Shown: positions 39,655 through 49,829, numbered from the stretch's first letter. The stretch: 64,000 nt of DNA from Bacteroidia bacterium (GCA_014378485.1 JACMNO010000030.1:1-64000); one strand, 5' to 3'. A program made the numbers and translations. Notes: generated from the letters alone by a model not told the origin.

Positions 39655-40458
39655 TTAGTTTTTAAGATTTTTTTCGATCAAGTATCTCAATTTATCAATG
39701 TTTAAATTAGAATTTATCTCGCCATTAATAGTTAATGAAACATGTCCAGTTTGTTCAGAAACTGTAATGGCCAGCGCATCCGTTGTTTCTGTTAAGCCAA
39801 CGGCGGCTCTATGACGCATACCAAAGTGTGAAGGAAAAGTTTCTTTTTCGGTAACTGGCAAAACACAACGAGCGGCAATAATTCTATTGTCTTTAATAAT
39901 TACCGCTCCATCATGCATCGGGCTGTTCTTATAAAAGATATTTTCCAGCATTTTGTCTGTTAAAACAGAATCAATTATTTCTCCAGTGTTGACATAAAAT
40001 TTTAAGTCAGATTTGCGGGATATGATAATTAAAGCTCCTGTCTTTGTTTCACTCATGTTAAAACATGCCTTGATCAAAGAATCGGCATCCAGGATAATAC
40101 CGGATGATACAGCAGAATGATTTGAAAAAGAAAAAATGTTTCTCCAATTCTTGTTCTTCAGAAATTCATTAGAACCGATGTATAATAAAAATTTTCTGAT
40201 CTCCTGCTGAAAAACTACCATTACAGCAATCACTCCTACATTAATAAATTTTCCCAAAATGGAGCCAAGAAGTTTTAGTTCAAAAGCTCTCACAATGATC
40301 CAAATGATATAAATCAAAACTAATCCAATAAACACATTGACCGCAGCAGTTCCTTTCACCATTTTATAAAGTTGGTAAAGCATGATGGCCACCAAAAATA
40401 TATCAATTGCGTCTGTAATCTTAAAAGAAAGAAATAGTATGAAAAGGGAAGTAAACAC
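39655..40458 (-). CDS. cdaA: Diadenylate cyclase (CdaA/DacA-type, c-di-AMP synthase)
   Basis: N-terminal TMs; 'NSPMHDGAVIIKDNRIIAARCVLPVTEKETFPSHFGMRHRAAVGLTETTDALAITVSEQTG' (DGA and RHR motifs). Confidence 0.95.
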   Translation of the reverse strand: MFTSLFILFLSFKITDAIDIFLVAIMLYQLYKMVKGTAAVNVFIGLVLIYIIWIIVRAFELKLLGSILGKFINVGVIAVMVVFQQEIRKFLLYIGSNEFLKNKNWRNIFSFSNHSAVSSGIILDADSLIKACFNMSETKTGALIIISRKSDLKFYVNTGEIIDSVLTDKMLENIFYKNSPMHDGAVIIKDNRIIAARCVLPVTEKETFPSHFGMRHRAAVGLTETTDALAITVSEQTGHVSLTINGEINSNLNIDKLRYLIEKNLKN

Positions 40459-40532
40459 GGCGGCAAAGATACCCTAAAATATGTAAAAAAAGAACAATTT
40501 ACCGGGCTTATTTTATTTAATTCCAGAAGGAT

Positions 40533-41883
40533 TTAGCTTAAGCGGATACCTACAATTAAAACATCATCAACCTGATCAAGGTTGCCCTTCCAGGATGTGA
40601 ATTCGTGAATTAAAACAGCCTTTTGTTCGACCATTGAAAGATGATGGATAGCCAAAAGTGTTTTTTCTAATTGTTTATACTTGAATTTTTTGCCTTTAGG
40701 TCCCCCGAACTGATCAGCATATCCATCTGTAAAAGTATAAATCATATCGTTTTTCTGAAGACCAACGTGGTTGCATGTAAATAAAACAGAGTCGGCATGC
40801 CCTTTACCTACAGGCATTTTATCAGGCTTACAGATTAGCAGTTGATTGTTACGGATAATATAAAACGGATTATTAGCGGAAGCGTATTCAAGTTTCATAT
40901 TTTGAATATCCAATTTACAAAGAACTGCATCCATACCGTCCTTACTTTCCTCCACTGCGCCTTCAGCATTTAATGCCTTAATTATTTCCTGTCTTACCTG
41001 GTTCAAAACCAAATCAGGTTTAGTGATTTTATTTTCATTAATAACCTGGCTTAGTTTACTTATATTTAACAGACTCATAAAAGCACCGGGAACGCCATGT
41101 CCAGTGCCGTCTGCCGTAATAAAAATAAAACTTCCGTCATCTATAGCTGTGCCCCAGTAAAAATCACTACTTACTACATCTTTAGGATTAAACATAATAA
41201 AATGTTCAGGCAAATGTTGTTTCAATAAAGTATCACTAGCTAATAAAGCATACTGAATTCTTTTGGCGTAATTAATACTGTCCAGGATCTCTTTCTGTTT
41301 TTCCTCTATAACTTCTTTTTGATCAAGAATTGCTTTCTGGAATAAAATATTTTCCCTTCTAAAAAAAACAAAAAACAAAATAGTAATAATGAACAATAAA
41401 AATAAATTTACGACGCTGATAACCGCCTGCGCCTTCTCTATCTCTGCAGTAAAACTAATAATACCAGCTTTGTTTTTCATACAGATCAAAAGAAAAAAAC
41501 AACCGATAGTCCTATAAACGGTCTCAATGCCATATTATTTTTAAAAAGAGCGATAGCGATCAGGCACATAATCAGTATAAAAAAATGCAGGTTAGACACT
41601 AGTCCATAAAATACGGTACCGGAAACAAAATAACATAAACCAAAGGAACTGGCTATATAAAATGCCGGGTCATGTTTTTTAATACGGTGTAAATAAAAGC
41701 TGAAACTAAAAATATAAGATTTAAAATAATGATACCTGCCTTTTTATAGATGGTCGCAATTGGCATAAAACCAATCATTGTTATAATAGTAATCATTGAG
41801 ATCAGGTTACTGATCCTAATCTTCCTATTAAGATTATCATCATTCGAAAGTGAAATGCCGGTATTTAAAATTTCTTTTATCAC
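40533..41883 (-). pseudogene. SpoIIE/PP2C-type phosphatase with N-terminal membrane domain, interrupted by two frame changes
   Basis: C-terminal ORF (40533..41489) has the full phosphatase domain ('DGTGHGVPGAFMSLLNIS', 'YTFTDGYADQFGGPKGKKFKYKQLEK'); the membrane N-terminus lies in ORF 41653..41940 from GTG at 41883 and in an open third frame at 41487..41674. Confidence 0.75.
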
Positions 41884-43898
41884 TATATCCTGATACCAAT
41901 TATTAAAACATCGTCCACCTGTTCCAGGCCACCTTTCCATCCGTTAAATGTATCACCCAAAACTTGTTGTTGCTCATTTAAAGATAAATGATTTATAGTT
42001 AATAGTAATTCATTCAGAGGTTTATATTTAAACTTCTTGCCTTTAGGTCCGCCAAACTGATCCGCATACCCATCTGTATATAAATAAATAGTATCGCTTT
42101 CATTTGGTTTGATTTCAAATAATGAAAACTCATCCGTTCGCTCGCCTTTGCCTACAGGCATTTTATCACATTTCAAGTGCTTAATCTCACTATCCGAGAT
42201 AATAACAGGGTGGTTGTTTGAGGCTGCATAAGTGACATCGTTTGTTGTTTTATTGATCCGCAATAATATACCATCAAAGCCATCTTTTTGGTTTTCATTT
42301 GTTATGCTTTCTATTAATCTTCTTCTAACATAATCAAAGACTTTATTTGGCTCTTTGATGTTCTTCTCTTTAATCGCTTCACTCAAAAAACCAATACTCA
42401 ATAAGCTCATAAAAGCACCGGGCACACCGTGACCTGTGCTATCACAAACCGCCAAATAAAAATCATTTTCGTGTTCAGTAGCCCAATAAAAATCCCCACT
42501 CACAATATCTTTAGGTTTGAACAAAATAAAATGGCTTAATGAATTTCTGACAAAAAGATCTTCATGTGCTAATAAGGCGTATTGTATTCGTTTTGCATAG
42601 TTAATCGAATCAACAATTTCTTTTTGATGCGCTTCAAGAATATGTTTCTGATCCTCCACCACTTTTTTCTGAGCCTGGATAATGCTATTTTGTTTTTGAG
42701 TAATCTTAAATCTATTATAAATAAATGCGCCAAAAATACAGCAAATAATCATCCCTAAGATCACTGCATAAATTATGATCCGTTGCTGATTAGCTTTGGC
42801 AATATAAGTAAGCTCTCTTTTTTCCTGCTCGGCTTTGGAAATGACTTCTTTTTTTTCAAATTCATATTGCATCTGTTTTCGTGATGTGCTTTTTTCAATT
42901 TCATTGTTACTAATACTATCCTTCATTTTTACTGCCAGCTTCAGCATTTCATGAGCTTTATTATATTTTTCTTCTTTTAGGTAGATGCTTTCCAGCACGA
43001 TTGCCGCTGAACATATGTTTTCTGGATAACCCATCTTCCTAGACATATCAAGCGATTCTAATGTATATTTCTTTGCCAATTCCGTATTATTTTCTTCCAG
43101 ATAAATTTTTCCCATATTACATAAAGAGAAGGCAATCCCTTGGGAATCATTGATTTTTTCTCTGATCTCTAAACTTTTGGTAAAATAATAAAGGGCGCTG
43201 AAATAATTTTTCTGATTAAAATACACTGTACCAATATTTTGAAGTGAATAACCAATACCATGTTTGTCACGTATGGATCGTCTAATATTTAAACCTTTGA
43301 AATAATAGAATAATGCTTTTTTTAAACTTCCTTGTTTGTCATAAATATTTCCAATATTACTTAATGATTGTGCCTGCCCTTGTTTATCATCTATTTCTTT
43401 TTGAATTGCAAGACTTTTCTCATAATACTCTAAAGCCTTTGAAAACTGTTTTTGTGTATGGTAAATGTATCCTATATTATTGAGAGAATAAGATTGTCCT
43501 GATTTATCACCTGTTTCTTCCTGTATTTTCAAGCTTTGATGAAAATAATCCAATGCTTGCGTAACATCGCCCAGGTTGTTACTTAAATATCCTTTATTAT
43601 TTAAGTAATCTGAATAATGTTTCTTCGCTTTCTTTTTAACTCCTTCATTTTTGTCTCGCATCAGCTTTTGTGACAGTGGTCCAAGTTTATCATTGTACTT
43701 AGACCAGACTGCATCTTCACTAATGGCTTCAATAATAATAGTAAGAACAGAAAGCTTATGCGTATCATTAGGGGCTTTAATTGAGTAGCTGACAAGGGAA
43801 TCAATATATCTGCTTTGTGAAAAAGCAGAATTAGGATTCAGGAAAAAATACAAAATCAAAAAAAGGGATATGAAATTTCTTTTCAATGTAATATTCAA
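41883..43898 (-). CDS. TPR-repeat, single-TM, SpoIIE/PP2C-type phosphatase
   Basis: TPR units 'SLNNIGYIYHTQKQFSKALEYYEKSLAIQKEIDDKQGQAQSLSNIGNIYDKQG'; TM 'IIIYAVILGMIICCIFGAFIY'; 'DSTGHGVPGAFMSLL', 'YTDGYADQFGGPKGKKFKYK'. Confidence 0.93.
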   Translation of the reverse strand: MNITLKRNFISLFLILYFFLNPNSAFSQSRYIDSLVSYSIKAPNDTHKLSVLTIIIEAISEDAVWSKYNDKLGPLSQKLMRDKNEGVKKKAKKHYSDYLNNKGYLSNNLGDVTQALDYFHQSLKIQEETGDKSGQSYSLNNIGYIYHTQKQFSKALEYYEKSLAIQKEIDDKQGQAQSLSNIGNIYDKQGSLKKALFYYFKGLNIRRSIRDKHGIGYSLQNIGTVYFNQKNYFSALYYFTKSLEIREKINDSQGIAFSLCNMGKIYLEENNTELAKKYTLESLDMSRKMGYPENICSAAIVLESIYLKEEKYNKAHEMLKLAVKMKDSISNNEIEKSTSRKQMQYEFEKKEVISKAEQEKRELTYIAKANQQRIIIYAVILGMIICCIFGAFIYNRFKITQKQNSIIQAQKKVVEDQKHILEAHQKEIVDSINYAKRIQYALLAHEDLFVRNSLSHFILFKPKDIVSGDFYWATEHENDFYLAVCDSTGHGVPGAFMSLLSIGFLSEAIKEKNIKEPNKVFDYVRRRLIESITNENQKDGFDGILLRINKTTNDVTYAASNNHPVIISDSEIKHLKCDKMPVGKGERTDEFSLFEIKPNESDTIYLYTDGYADQFGGPKGKKFKYKPLNELLLTINHLSLNEQQQVLGDTFNGWKGGLEQVDDVLIIGIRI

Positions 43899-43993
43899 TG
43901 TTTAAAATAAATGCGCTAAATATAACCAAATTAAATGCGAATTTTGAGCCGGTTAAGTTCTATTTTTAAAATCGGGTAAGCTAAACTTCAGTA

Positions 43994-46900
43994 TTAAACT
44001 TTAAAGCCAAGAACTAAAATGTCGTCCACCTGTTCCAGATTTCCTCTCCAGTTTTCAATTGTTTTATTTAACACGTCAGATTGCTCTGATAATTGCCTAT
44101 CAGAAATACTTAAAAGCAATTCATTTAATTGTTTGTATTTTAGTTTTTTACCTTTTGGGCCGCCGAACTGATCTGCATATCCATCTGTATAAACATACAC
44201 TACATCATTTTCAATAAGTTCAATGGTTTGCTTGCTGAAACTATCTGTTCTCTCACCTTTACCAACAGGCATTTTATCTTTTGGTAAAATTTCTATTTGG
44301 TTATTACGGATTAAAACCGGATAATTATTCGCTGCCGCATAGCATAGCTTTTTACTATTTTTTTCAAAACACATTAAAACAGCATCCATGCCATCCTGTT
44401 GTCCATCATTCCCAATACTATCAATTAAACGGGTTCTTACATAATTTAATATTTCATGAGGTTCGGAAATATTTTTTTCTTTAATGGCTTCGCTTAAAAA
44501 ACCCATGTTTAATAAACTCATAAATGCGCCAGGCACTCCATGTCCTGTACTATCGCACACTGCTAAATAAAATTTGTTATTATACTCGGTAGCCCAATAA
44601 AAGTCGCCACTGACAATATCTTTTGGTTTAAATAAAACAAAGTGGTTATTAAGGTGAGATCTTAAAAGTTCAGCATTAGCTAACAAAGCAAATTGAATTC
44701 GTTTTGCATAATTAATACTATCGATCGTTTCTTTTTGATGTTCTTCAATAATGTGCTTTTGTTGTTTAATGTCTTCTGTTGCAATTTCAATTTTAGATTC
44801 AAGTTCTTTTTGTAGTAGCCTCAATTTACGTTCCCTTCTTTTTATAAATAAATAAATGCTTCCTGAAATGATCAGTACCATTAAACATCTGAACCACCAT
44901 GTGTGCCAAAAAGGCGGCCTGATTACAAATTCATATTCTACTTCTTTGCTCCAATATCCCGCACTACTCATGGCTTTCACTTTAAACCGATAAGTACCAT
45001 GTGGCAAATTGCCATAAGGTGCTGATGTTCTGTTTGTAATCGCACTCCAGTTTGCATCAATTCCTTCTAATTTATATTGATACTTTACCTTCTTAGATTG
45101 CTTTTGAGTAATGCCTACAAAATTAAATGTGAGATAATTATTGTCATAATCAAGGCTCAAATTGATTGGCAAATGATTCCACCTGGATACGCTATTAAAT
45201 TTGAAGTGGTTAATATTTACGCCATTTCCTAAAGTCAATATTGTATCCTTATGATTTTCCAGGTTCAACCATGAAATAGTCTCATTATACAATTCTAGTC
45301 CTGTTAATTGAATATTAGGCGCTAAAGTATCTGTCATTTCCCCTTCAGGATGATAGACAGTTAGCCTGTCGTTAGTTCCAATCCAGATAGCACCATCATT
45401 TGCTTCATAAATTGAATTCGTAAAACAACCTATCCCCGTAAAACCATCTTCATAGGCGAATACTTTAAAAAAAACATCGTCCTCTTTAAAGGTACTCGTG
45501 CTAACTTTTTGTATTAGTCCGTCTATTTTACTTTTGGACAATTTGCTTAATCCAAAACGGGTACCAAACCATAAATTTCCTGATTTATCTTCTAACAACG
45601 ACATCACTACATTACTTGATAATCCTTCTTTCTCAGTTATGTTAATAAAGGATTTTCCATCAAACATTGTGACGCCGCCACCGTATGTACCGAACCAGAT
45701 ATTACCGGAACTATCTTCCAGCATAGACATTACGATATTATTTCCAAGGCCATCCTCTTCTTTAAAATGGGTGAACACTTTTCCATCATATCGGGTAATA
45801 CCGCCACCATAAGTCCCAAACCAAAAATTTCCTGCTCTGTCTTCTAAAATTGTTCTCACATCTGTATTGGACATTCCTTCTTTGACAGAGAAATTAGTAA
45901 AAGAGGCAGGGCTCTTTATGTTACCATCATACTTTGATACACCTCCACCATTTGTTGCAAACCACAAATTACCTGCCCGGTCTTCGTATATGTCCCTGAC
46001 GTCGTTGTTTGCAAGACCATCTGCATCTGTAAAATGAGTAAACGTTATGCCATCATATTTGCATAGGCCTGCTCCTGTAGCGAACCAAAGATTTCCTGTT
46101 TTGTCTTTCAGCGAACTCCATACCATACCATTTGGCAAACCCTCATTTTCTGAAAAATGTGTAAAGCTTTTACCATCATATTGTGATATACCCGTTCCAT
46201 AATTACTTAACCATATATTACCTGTTTTGTCCTGAAGGAAAGAAAATACAATATTATTAGATAATCCTTCATTTTCCATGAAATGTGAAAACAGATTTCC
46301 ACTGTACTTTGATACGCCACTGCCATGTGTAGAAAACCAAAGATTTCCACTCTTGTCTTCAACGATACTTTTTACAATATTATTTGGCAGGCCTTGTTCA
46401 CCAGAAAAATTTGTAAAAGTTTTGCCGTCATACTTTGATACACCGTTACCGTTAGTTCCGAACCAAATATTATTATGCTTATCTTGTTTAATAGATAAAA
46501 TCTCATTGTTTGGCAAGCCCTCTTTATCGGTAAAGTTTGTAAATGTTTTACCATTAAATTTTAACGCACCGGCACCATATGTTGCAAACCAGATATCGCC
46601 ATTCTTCACTTCAAGAATCGAAAATATTTCATTATTTGGTAAATCTTCATAATTTTCAAAAGCTTTTCCGTTGAATTTTGATATGCCACCATTTGTGCCA
46701 AACCATAAATTACCCAAATGGTCTTCCATGATCGATAGCACATAATTATTTACTAAACCCTGTTTATCTGTATAATAAGTAAATGTTTTTCCATCATACT
46801 TTGTTACCCCGCCACCGTTAGTTCCAAACCATATATTTCCATGCTTATCTTCCAATATTGAAAAAACAACATTATTAGACATGCCTTCCTTCTCTGTATA

Positions 46901-47602
46901 ATGAGTGAATAGCTTACCGTCAAATTTTGTAACACCACTACCTGAAGTTCCAAACCAAATATTTCCTTTCTGATCTTCCAATGTGCACCAAACTGAATTA
47001 TTAGACAAGCCTTCCTTTTCAGTATAATGCATGAAAGAATTTCCATCAAATTTTGAAACCCCTCCGCCATTCGTAGCTATCCAAAGGTTACCCTTTTTAT
47101 CTTCCATCAGGTAATTAACGGTTCCATGTTTTAATCCCTGTAGCTTACCAAAAGAACTAAACCCATCCGGGTTAACATCTTTAACAGCGGCATCTTTAGC
47201 AATTACCACTTCGGGTATACCACCTAAAAAAGAACTATCAATAGCCAAGATTGTTTTAGGAAGCAAGAATGTATCAGTGCCCGGAATAATTATTCTAGGA
47301 ATAACAACAAAATTCTTTATTTCAGTGTTCACATCATGAACATTCGTATTTGTGATGTTAATAGTAGGCTTTCCGGAAGTAACTTTTTTTAATTTACTTT
47401 GGTTGATTTTGAAAACCACAGGAGGTGAAAGACTATCTTTTGGAACAACATATCCTCTCGCTATGATGCCTTTACTTTCAGTAGAACGTAAAACGTTTGT
47501 TTGTTGAGAGTTATTGTTTTGACACCCAAAGGCAAATAACAAGATTGTTAGATTCAGGCATTTAAAATAGTTTAAATTAAAAAGATGGTTTGTTTTAAGC
47601 AT
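43994..47602 (-). CDS. Two-component-regulator-type propeller + Y_Y_Y + TM + SpoIIE/PP2C-type phosphatase
   Basis: 12-14 repeats of 'LEDKSGNLWFGTNGGGVSKYDGKTFTHYTEKEGLSNNxVxSI' (126-nt period); 'KYQYKLEGIDANWS...YGNLPHGTYRFKVKAMSSAGYWS' Y_Y_Y; C-terminal 'DSTGHGVPGAFMSLL', 'YTDGYADQFGGPKGKK'; N-terminal lipobox-like 'LLFAFGCQN'. Confidence 0.93.
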   Translation of the reverse strand: MLKTNHLFNLNYFKCLNLTILLFAFGCQNNNSQQTNVLRSTESKGIIARGYVVPKDSLSPPVVFKINQSKLKKVTSGKPTINITNTNVHDVNTEIKNFVVIPRIIIPGTDTFLLPKTILAIDSSFLGGIPEVVIAKDAAVKDVNPDGFSSFGKLQGLKHGTVNYLMEDKKGNLWIATNGGGVSKFDGNSFMHYTEKEGLSNNSVWCTLEDQKGNIWFGTSGSGVTKFDGKLFTHYTEKEGMSNNVVFSILEDKHGNIWFGTNGGGVTKYDGKTFTYYTDKQGLVNNYVLSIMEDHLGNLWFGTNGGISKFNGKAFENYEDLPNNEIFSILEVKNGDIWFATYGAGALKFNGKTFTNFTDKEGLPNNEILSIKQDKHNNIWFGTNGNGVSKYDGKTFTNFSGEQGLPNNIVKSIVEDKSGNLWFSTHGSGVSKYSGNLFSHFMENEGLSNNIVFSFLQDKTGNIWLSNYGTGISQYDGKSFTHFSENEGLPNGMVWSSLKDKTGNLWFATGAGLCKYDGITFTHFTDADGLANNDVRDIYEDRAGNLWFATNGGGVSKYDGNIKSPASFTNFSVKEGMSNTDVRTILEDRAGNFWFGTYGGGITRYDGKVFTHFKEEDGLGNNIVMSMLEDSSGNIWFGTYGGGVTMFDGKSFINITEKEGLSSNVVMSLLEDKSGNLWFGTRFGLSKLSKSKIDGLIQKVSTSTFKEDDVFFKVFAYEDGFTGIGCFTNSIYEANDGAIWIGTNDRLTVYHPEGEMTDTLAPNIQLTGLELYNETISWLNLENHKDTILTLGNGVNINHFKFNSVSRWNHLPINLSLDYDNNYLTFNFVGITQKQSKKVKYQYKLEGIDANWSAITNRTSAPYGNLPHGTYRFKVKAMSSAGYWSKEVEYEFVIRPPFWHTWWFRCLMVLIISGSIYLFIKRRERKLRLLQKELESKIEIATEDIKQQKHIIEEHQKETIDSINYAKRIQFALLANAELLRSHLNNHFVLFKPKDIVSGDFYWATEYNNKFYLAVCDSTGHGVPGAFMSLLNMGFLSEAIKEKNISEPHEILNYVRTRLIDSIGNDGQQDGMDAVLMCFEKNSKKLCYAAANNYPVLIRNNQIEILPKDKMPVGKGERTDSFSKQTIELIENDVVYVYTDGYADQFGGPKGKKLKYKQLNELLLSISDRQLSEQSDVLNKTIENWRGNLEQVDDILVLGFKV

Positions 47603-47631
47603 ATAATTTATTGATCATTGATGTTTATGGA

Positions 47632-49680
47632 TCAATCCTGATTTCTCAATTTTACCATTGTTAAAATTGTAGCAATGGCAACAGTTTCTCCTGTTTCATC
47701 ATATACATCTACTAGCCATTTCACAATACCTTTTGAAATATCTTCGGCATTTTTTTTCTCCTGCACTATTTTTTCTTTACAGGAAAACCTAACGCCTATT
47801 GTACTGCCCATATAAACGGGCTTGGTAAAACGACATTCATCAATCCCGTAGTTTAATAATACCGGTCCTTTTTTTGCATTCACAAATAATCCTGCCGCTT
47901 TACTCAAAATATAATAGCCGTGAGCTACTCGGCCTGTAAATATAGTGCCTTCCAATGCAGTAACATCTGTATGCGCATAGAAATGATCGCCACTCACATT
48001 GGCAAAGTTCACCACATCTGCTTCGGTAATTGTATGTTTAGCAGTAATTAATGTTTCACCTATTTCCAAATCCTCGAAATATTGCTTGAATGGATGAATG
48101 TCTTTTTCTATTTGTTTGGCACCCTGTTGGTATTGATTTAATATAGCCGTGATGGTTGTTGGCGATCCTTGTATTGCTGTGCGTTGTAAATAATGAAACA
48201 CACCTCTCTTTCCTCCCATCTCTTCTCCACCGCCTGCTCTGCCCGGCCCGCCATGCACTAACATTGGCATTGGCGAACCATGGCCGGTACTTTCTTTAGC
48301 ACACTCTGCATTCAGAACTAAAATCCGCCCATGCATACAAGCAGCGCCAATCGTGTATTTACGAGCAATGGTATTATCAGCAGTAATGATAGAACTCACT
48401 AATGAACCTTTACCCATTTTAGATAATTCGATTGCATCTTCAATGGTTTTATAAGGCATCAATGTACTTACCGGGCCAAAGGCTTCCACGTTATGGCAAT
48501 CCGTATTAGTAAACGGTTTATCGTTATAGAAAATAATTGGTGGCATAAACGCGCCTTTATTTTTATCTGCTCCCTTTACTTCAAAATTCTCAAAGTTTCC
48601 GATAATGATCTTTTGTGTTTTGGAAAGCAGTTCTACTTTTTCTTTCACTTCAATTAATTGTGACAAGCCAGCTAAAGAGCCCATGCGCACACCTTCTAAA
48701 TTAGGATCACCGATCACATTTTGCGCCAAACGTTTTCCTAAAGCAATCTGTACATCTTCCACCATGTTCTCAGGAACGATGATACGTCTTACCGCTGTAC
48801 ATTTTTGTCCTGCTTTTGTCGTGATCTCTCGGGCAACTTCTTTAATGAATATATCAAATTCCGGCATCGCCGGTGTAACATCTGTTCCCAATACACAGCA
48901 ATTCAGTGAATCGGCTTCCATATTAAAATGAACTGCTTCCTGCAATAAACGCGGGTGAGCTTTTAACATCTTTCCTGTTGATGCAGAGCCTGTGAAGGTT
49001 ATGATGTCCTGACTTTCTACATGATCTAAAATACCATTGGCGCTTCCGCAAATTAATTGCAAAGCACCTTCCGGTAATATCTTGCTAGCAATAATTTCCT
49101 GAACCACTGCTTCCGTTAAAAATGAGGTCAATGCTGCAGGCTTTACAATGGCGGGCACACCTGCCAGCCAGTTAACGGCTACTTTCTCCAACATACCCCA
49201 AACCGGGAAATTGAAGGCGTTGATGTGAATGGCCACACCTTCTTTTGGTACACAAATATGGTGGCCGATAAACGTATTGTTTTTAGATAGACGCACAACA
49301 TCACCATCATAACAAAATGTTTCATCCGGAAACTGACGGCGTAATGATGCATAGGTAAATAAATTCCCAATTCCTCCTTCAATATCTACCCAACTGTCAA
49401 CACGCGTAGCTCCTGTTGCCCAGCTGATTTTATAAAAATCTTCTTTTTTACTTTGCAAATGTAATGCTAAGGCCTTCAGCATTAATCCTCTTTGCTGAAA
49501 CGTTAATCGTCTTAACCTTGGTCCTCCAACGGTACGCGCATATTCGCACATTTTAGCAAAGTCCAACCCTTTGCTACTGGCTGTAGCAACAACCTCACCG
49601 GTAATGGCATTAAATAATTCCTGTCCCTTATCAGCTCCGGCAACCCATTGACCTAAAGCGTAGTTTTGTAGTTTATTCAT
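47632..49680 (-). CDS. paaZ: Phenylacetic acid degradation bifunctional protein PaaZ (aldehyde dehydrogenase + MaoC-like hydratase)
   Basis: ALDH: 'FTGSASTGKMLKAHP', 'TTKAGQKCTAVRRIIVPE', 'HGGPGRAGGGEEMGGKRGV'; MaoC: 'DVVNFANVSGDHFYAHTD...FTGRVAHGYYILS'. Confidence 0.93.
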   Translation of the reverse strand: MNKLQNYALGQWVAGADKGQELFNAITGEVVATASSKGLDFAKMCEYARTVGGPRLRRLTFQQRGLMLKALALHLQSKKEDFYKISWATGATRVDSWVDIEGGIGNLFTYASLRRQFPDETFCYDGDVVRLSKNNTFIGHHICVPKEGVAIHINAFNFPVWGMLEKVAVNWLAGVPAIVKPAALTSFLTEAVVQEIIASKILPEGALQLICGSANGILDHVESQDIITFTGSASTGKMLKAHPRLLQEAVHFNMEADSLNCCVLGTDVTPAMPEFDIFIKEVAREITTKAGQKCTAVRRIIVPENMVEDVQIALGKRLAQNVIGDPNLEGVRMGSLAGLSQLIEVKEKVELLSKTQKIIIGNFENFEVKGADKNKGAFMPPIIFYNDKPFTNTDCHNVEAFGPVSTLMPYKTIEDAIELSKMGKGSLVSSIITADNTIARKYTIGAACMHGRILVLNAECAKESTGHGSPMPMLVHGGPGRAGGGEEMGGKRGVFHYLQRTAIQGSPTTITAILNQYQQGAKQIEKDIHPFKQYFEDLEIGETLITAKHTITEADVVNFANVSGDHFYAHTDVTALEGTIFTGRVAHGYYILSKAAGLFVNAKKGPVLLNYGIDECRFTKPVYMGSTIGVRFSCKEKIVQEKKNAEDISKGIVKWLVDVYDETGETVAIATILTMVKLRNQD

Positions 49681-49821
49681 AGAAATAAAAAGCTAATTTA
49701 AGATTGAAAATTAACGAATAAAATTGGGAATTCAAAAAGGAGATATTCAGGTAAACAGAGGAATTTTACGCAAATAACAGAGGGCTAAGTCTATTTTTCA
49801 AGAAAGAATGCCCCACAAGCT

Positions 49822-49829
49822 ATCTTTGC
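49822..49829 (+). promoter_or_regulatory. Candidate -7 promoter element TATCTTTG
   Basis: TAnnTTTG match about 130 nt upstream of the M1 peptidase start; no clear -33 element. Confidence 0.3.

Noticed and set aside
45498-47070. ORFs in other frames within the propeller region (45498..45812, 46278..46652, 46372..46554, 46804..47070)
   Set aside because: They mirror the 126-nt coding repeat; the main frame has clear propeller, Y_Y_Y and phosphatase domains.
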